From NCBI GenBank assembly GCA_946186505.1, contig CAMHNI010000003.1, forward strand, positions 1-64,000: a stretch of DNA of 64,000 nt, written 5' to 3'. Shown piece after piece: positions 60,920-64,000 of the stretch. A program made the translations under genes and the position numbers. Each line of letters starts with the position of its first letter. Position 1 is the first letter of the stretch. Below the pieces are notes generated by a model. The model was not told the DNA's origin, searched no databases, and saw only the letters and a program-made list of their open reading frames with translations. This DNA is from an uncultured Prevotellaceae bacterium. Lineage in GTDB: Bacteria; Bacteroidota; Bacteroidia; Bacteroidales; Bacteroidaceae.

Positions 60920-61299
60920 TTGTTGGCTCGTTTGCTTTTCGAGGTGGTGATTCGGACGGCATGAGCCAAATATGTTTTGTCAAAACGACTATGGCAGTCG
61001 AAATGACGATGCAAAGATACAGATAATTATTGAGACTACGACACGAAAAATGGTTTTTAACTTTGAAATGTATGATTTTGGTTTCAAGTTGAGCCAAAAA
61101 ACATTGTTTTTGCTACTCATGGGTACCCCTATAGTATGGTTTCCTTACAATAAGTATAAAATAGCACATTGAAACAATAATGTTGCACTACTGGAATGAA
61201 TGTTTTTATCATCATTCTTTCTCTAAGCAAAGCCACTTTTCCACGAAAAAAAATAAAAAATTCCGATGCAAAGTGACTACACGCTGCCAAAAGTGTTAA

Positions 61300-61388
61300 G
61301 GGGGGGATACCCCCTATCATAACGAGAATTGTAGGCATAGTAAAGCCTCATCAGTTAAGACGAGGCTGTTAGTGAAGATGCTATGCCT
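61300..61388. other. Candidate cis-acting element (oriT-like or structured RNA)
   Basis: A short GGGGGG/CCCCC palindrome (61300-61316) is followed by a nested hairpin: AGGCATAG (61333-61340) pairs with CTATGCCT (61381-61388) and inside it AGCCTC (61344-61349) pairs with GAGGCT (61362-61367). It stands beside replication-type genes of a presumed mobile element. Its role is inference. Confidence 0.45.
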
Positions 61389-61504
61389 GTGTCGGCTCGT
61401 ATCTCTGAATCAGTCGAGAAACCTGAATAGGATTGAAGCTACTACCATTTGGCGTCTTAAAGCCAGCAGACACGAACAAATCGCATCTGCCAGCCAATAC
61501 AAGA

Positions 61505-61777
61505 TCAGAACGGACACTTTATGCCTTTTCTACGGTTATTGCGTTCTTGAAGCGCATACTTCATCTGTTGTAATTGCATAATGAAGTTGTCAAGTTGCTG
61601 ACTTGTAAACATGGTAGCCAGTTCTATCCCTTCTAAGTCTTTTAGGATAAGACAAGCCTCATCGTCGGCACGGCGAGTTCCAATACTACTTGTAATAGTT
61701 ACATGGGCTATCAGTAACGATGCTCTTACATCGTTATCAGTTGCCACTTCATAGATTTTCAAATTCTTTTTGTTCAT
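61505..61777 (-). CDS. Hypothetical protein, 90 aa, end of the replication-type operon
   Basis: I do not recognise a family. The protein (MNKKNLKIYEVATDNDVRAS) is small and soluble, with ACLILKDLEGIELATMF and a Gln-rich helix LDNFIMQLQQMKYALQERNN, then a basic end. It starts 4 bases after the stop of the 52-residue Cys protein and is therefore probably translationally linked to it. Confidence 0.65.
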   Translation of the reverse strand: MNKKNLKIYEVATDNDVRASLLIAHVTITSSIGTRRADDEACLILKDLEGIELATMFTSQQLDNFIMQLQQMKYALQERNNRRKGIKCPF

Positions 61778-61781
61778 AATC

Positions 61782-61940
61782 TCAATTCGTTTTATTCGTG
61801 AATAAATCTTGTTCTTCTACTAAACGGCACTTATCGTTACCATAAACTTTTTGTCGCAGACGTGGGCAGTAGCCAGTCCACAGCTCTTTCTTGGCATGGA
61901 ACTCCTTGCACCACATGGATTCACAATTAACGCACTTCAT
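61782..61940 (-). CDS. Cys-rich small protein, 52 aa
   Basis: On the minus strand this encodes MKCVNCESMWCKEFHAKKEL followed by WTGYCPRLRQKVYGNDKCRL and a short tail. Cysteines at 3, 6, 11, 25 and 38, including a CxxC pair, suggest metal binding. Its ATG overlaps the TGA of the primase-like gene (ATGA), which is a strong sign of a real, translationally coupled gene. Function is unknown; a regulatory or DNA-binding zinc protein is possible. Confidence 0.72.
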   Translation of the reverse strand: MKCVNCESMWCKEFHAKKELWTGYCPRLRQKVYGNDKCRLVEEQDLFTNKTN

Positions 61941-62956
61941 ATCATCGAATGAATATCAATGTCTGACAAACGTGGGAATGATTGCGCATCCCTCTTGTGA
62001 TATGCGTCTGGCTCGTAGAACTCCCTAAATTGTTGCCAGTGTTTATCAGCACAGTGTCCGTGCATACACTTATAACCAGGCTTACCGTCAGGATAGACGA
62101 ACACGGCACTTTCTGCCTTATTTCTACTGCTGTGCTGATTAGCCCAAGGACAAGTAACGATGTATTGCACACCTCCATGACGTTCACGTTCATTGTAGGC
62201 GATACCATGTGCTTTTAAGAAAGCCTCAACATCGAAATGCTTCCCTTTGTTATAAGATGTATATTTCCTCACATACAACTTCATTGGCTCATACGTCTTG
62301 GTATAAATATGAGCTTCTGTATTCCAATAAGGAAGTGGGTCGTATGATACAAATCTTTTGGATGCAATGTTGCTCGGTGCTGGATCGAGACGTATGCCGT
62401 GAAGAGTAGTAGGCTCTGTGTCCTCGTCCTGCATAATGGTGAAAGTGGTACTGGCAAAGTCTGACAAAATAGCGTCAAAGTGCTGCTTGTGTTTCATACC
62501 ATCGTCAATGGGAATCAGCACAAATATACCAAGTCCACTTACAGAAAGTCCGGCGTAAGCAACATAAGGGCTTTTACTCACCGTTGCTTTGACAGCCTGC
62601 CAGTCGTAGAGTGCAGGATTGTCTTTAGCATCAATGTCAATGGCAATGACATTATTACGCTCGATAATACTCTGCTCACTGATACCATCTACTGTCACAC
62701 CAGATATAATGCCAGCAGGAAGAGATTTCTTCAAAGATGCTATGCGATCGTGGTTACGTTCCTTTTCTTCGAGTGTAGGGCATAATGCTCTTATGGCTTC
62801 AATCTGTGCAATGTATTGGTATTGCCGTTGGGGAGCAAGGAAATCACCAATCGTTTGCGGCATGATGTTATTGTCGTTCTGTTCCTCTGAAGAAAGCGCC
62901 ACACGGCTCAGTCTTGTCATTCGCCGTTGGAATATGTTTGTTGTTTTTTTATCCAT
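61937..62956 (-). CDS. VirE_N / BT4734-like protein with primase-like features
   Basis: The 339-residue protein has an N-terminal domain (about 40-200) with NVIAIDIDAKDN and GLSVSGLGIFVLIPI, the pattern of BT4734-like (VirE_N) proteins that recalls archaeo-eukaryotic primase folds. A C-terminal zinc-binding stretch (about 265-315) has VTCPWANQH and YKCMHGHCADKHW, as in CHC2-type or phage primases. Such proteins are standard in the replication modules of Bacteroidetes mobilizable elements and sit next to RepA-like ATPases, as here. The gene starts with ATG 62956 and its stop overlaps the next ATG. Confidence 0.82.
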   Translation of the reverse strand: MDKKTTNIFQRRMTRLSRVALSSEEQNDNNIMPQTIGDFLAPQRQYQYIAQIEAIRALCPTLEEKERNHDRIASLKKSLPAGIISGVTVDGISEQSIIERNNVIAIDIDAKDNPALYDWQAVKATVSKSPYVAYAGLSVSGLGIFVLIPIDDGMKHKQHFDAILSDFASTTFTIMQDEDTEPTTLHGIRLDPAPSNIASKRFVSYDPLPYWNTEAHIYTKTYEPMKLYVRKYTSYNKGKHFDVEAFLKAHGIAYNERERHGGVQYIVTCPWANQHSSRNKAESAVFVYPDGKPGYKCMHGHCADKHWQQFREFYEPDAYHKRDAQSFPRLSDIDIHSMI

Positions 62957-62970
62957 GTCTATTAGTATTT

Positions 62971-63012
62971 GTGTGTCCGCTCGCCCCTATATAGATAAGC
63001 GAGCGGAACACT
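62971..63012. other. Intergenic hairpin between ATPase and primase-like genes
   Basis: CCGCTCGC (62977-62984) and GCGAGCGG (62999-63006) form an 8-base GC stem flanked by further GTGT/ACAC pairing, loop of 14 bases. No T run follows on the minus strand, so it may stabilise or attenuate the transcript or be an origin-type element. Confidence 0.55.
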
Positions 63013-63085
63013 AATTATAGATAGAGTTCTTTCAATATGTGTTTATGTGTTTATAATTCTATATGGGAATCGGAATACATAAACA

Positions 63086-64000
63086 CTAATCATCAGAGAG
63101 ATTAAGTTCTTGCTCCTGTGCATCTGGAGTAGTAACCACATACCAAACGGACTGCCTACCCTCACGGCGACTATCGAGAATACCGTATTGCTTGCATTTC
63201 TTCAAGGTCTTGTCGGCTGGAGATTTACTTGTCCATCGCTTAACATTCATCAGCCACGAGATTAGTTGTGTGTTGGTGCAAGGAAGTGGGGCTGCGTCCA
63301 TAAGATTGCGTAGTTCCATTTCTTCCGCATCCTCTTGGGTAAGTTCTGGAATACTGCTTATATCGACTGTCTCCCACCAACCAACCTTTTGACCATACGG
63401 ACACACAATCTTAAATCGTAGGTTAGGAGCACTTTCACCACGTCCTTCATGTTCTACTGTGAAGAATCCATTAGACTTGTCCTTCTTCAAAATGAAACTA
63501 TCCGTGAATTTCTTGTTGGCCTGAGTTCCCGCCCAGCCCCCTATCTTTCCACTATTGAAGTTTAGGTGAAGCATACCCACTACGGCACAATCATACTCAC
63601 AACTAAGATAATCCATCCAAGCCATGACCTCCTTCGCCTCCCTCTCGTCGTTAATGCTGCCAATCAAATCGGCAATACCATCAACGAACACCAGTTGAGG
63701 CTCATACTTTTTTATGGCCAGTTCTATAATGGTCATTCTGTCTGCTTCCTCAATATCCTTTACTGATAGAGAAACAATGCCATGAGTATTCCACTGTTCG
63801 CCGTAATCATAGCCAGCGGTTTTCATTATGCGTCGAAGAGTGCGCCGGGCATCTCTCAAAGGTTGTTCGGTGTCAATGTTCAGTATCTTCAACTTTCCTT
63901 CGTTACTACGAATAGCACCGTTCAACACTTGATGATTAGGCGAAGCACTTGCAGCCATCAGCAAACCAGCAAAATTAGATTTTCCAGATTTCTTTTGGGC
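63086..64000 (-). CDS. RepA-like P-loop ATPase/helicase (AAA_25 type), 5' truncated
   Basis: The frame is open to the window end, so the start lies beyond 64000. At the edge AQKKSGKSNFAGLLMAA is a Walker A motif; LVFVDGIADLIG is Walker B, and AVVGMLHLNFNSGKIGGWAGTQ with a sensor-type region follows. This is the RecA-fold ATPase type found in plasmid and mobile-element replication proteins (RepA/DnaB-like). A C-terminal winged-helix-like part (NTQLISWLMNVKRWTSKSPADKTLKK in pieces, GILDSRREGRQSVWYV) would bind DNA. It precedes the primase-like gene by 129 bases, containing a hairpin. It presumably unwinds or loads replication machinery for the element. Confidence 0.85.
   Translation of the reverse strand, partial: AQKKSGKSNFAGLLMAASASPNHQVLNGAIRSNEGKLKILNIDTEQPLRDARRTLRRIMKTAGYDYGEQWNTHGIVSLSVKDIEEADRMTIIELAIKKYEPQLVFVDGIADLIGSINDEREAKEVMAWMDYLSCEYDCAVVGMLHLNFNSGKIGGWAGTQANKKFTDSFILKKDKSNGFFTVEHEGRGESAPNLRFKIVCPYGQKVGWWETVDISSIPELTQEDAEEMELRNLMDAAPLPCTNTQLISWLMNVKRWTSKSPADKTLKKCKQYGILDSRREGRQSVWYVVTTPDAQEQELNLSDD

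Larger units (their letters stand above)
60780..61504. other. Gene-free interval with two structured elements
   Basis: No credible gene is seen in 725 bases; short frames at 60894-61097 (minus), 60972-61172 and 61372-61581 (plus) lack family-like features. The stretch holds a pseudoknot-like inverted-repeat pair (60828-60919), AT-rich DNA, a G-run/C-run palindrome (61300-61316) and a nested hairpin (61333-61388). Confidence 0.6.

Noticed and set aside
60894..61097. A 67-codon minus-strand frame
   Set aside because: It overlaps the pseudoknot-like element and AT-rich DNA and resembles no family.
61372..61581. A 69-codon plus-strand frame
   Set aside because: It overlaps the nested hairpin and the end of the 90-residue gene; no hydrophobic, repeat or family features support it.

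Overview
The window looks like a chromosome segment of a Prevotellaceae-type Bacteroidales bacterium (Prevotella in the broad sense). The evidence is SusC/SusD (RagA/RagB) outer-membrane uptake genes, BACON and DUF4302 lipoproteins, cytochrome bd preceded by a DUF4492 gene, C-terminal sorting tails of the Por (type IX) kind on secreted enzymes, hardly any Shine-Dalgarno sequences, and many promoters of the Bacteroidetes form TTTG-N20-TAnnTTTG. Genus assignment is inference.

Layout. 1-1101: 3' part of an IS200/RAYT-like transposase gene carrying two in-frame tandem repeats. 1125-22127: one 21-kb gene for a secreted protein of about 7000 residues, built mostly from some 90 strict (about 125 with variants) V-Y/F-G-G-G units and containing a large internal duplication. 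22164-23942: secreted CE1-like esterase. 24060-27136: DUF4492-cydA-cydB, the high-affinity oxidase. 27194-32084: an unusual glycosyltransferase / HIT-GalT-like / SpoIID fusion followed by an AmpG-like permease, probably a muropeptide recycling unit. 32102-36836: divergent GH10 xylanase and GH43 enzyme, with a GH51 arabinofuranosidase at 41564-43579; with the esterase these suit arabinoxylan breakdown. 36993-40412: psd, pssA, DUF4834, then pyrH, birA and a tiny membrane ORF on the other strand. 40413-40923 is gene-free but holds a promoter, a long inverted repeat and a terminator. 43725-45004: stand-alone receiver protein and a secreted endonuclease lipoprotein. 53864 down to 45171: a five-gene RagA/RagB locus with an HExxH lipoprotein, DUF4302 and a BACON lipoprotein. 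57213 down to 53986: rsmI, coiled-coil lipoprotein, M64-like peptidase. 57308-58041: tdk and tRNA-Lys.

From the tRNA-Lys to the window end the DNA is more AT-rich and the genes are accessory: two unknown genes (one weakly like a phage head-tail connector), an envelope cassette (lipoprotein, outer-membrane barrel, DUF4468-like), a 0.7-kb gene-free stretch with two structured elements, and a replication-type operon (P-loop ATPase, VirE_N/primase-like protein, a 52-residue Cys protein and a 90-residue protein). I read this as one end of an integrated mobilizable element; its integrase and mobilization genes are not in view.

The strongest candidates for something undescribed are the giant repeat protein, the three-domain recycling fusion, the repeat-expanded RAYT gene, and the structured non-coding elements at 40641-40725, 60828-60919 and 61300-61388.
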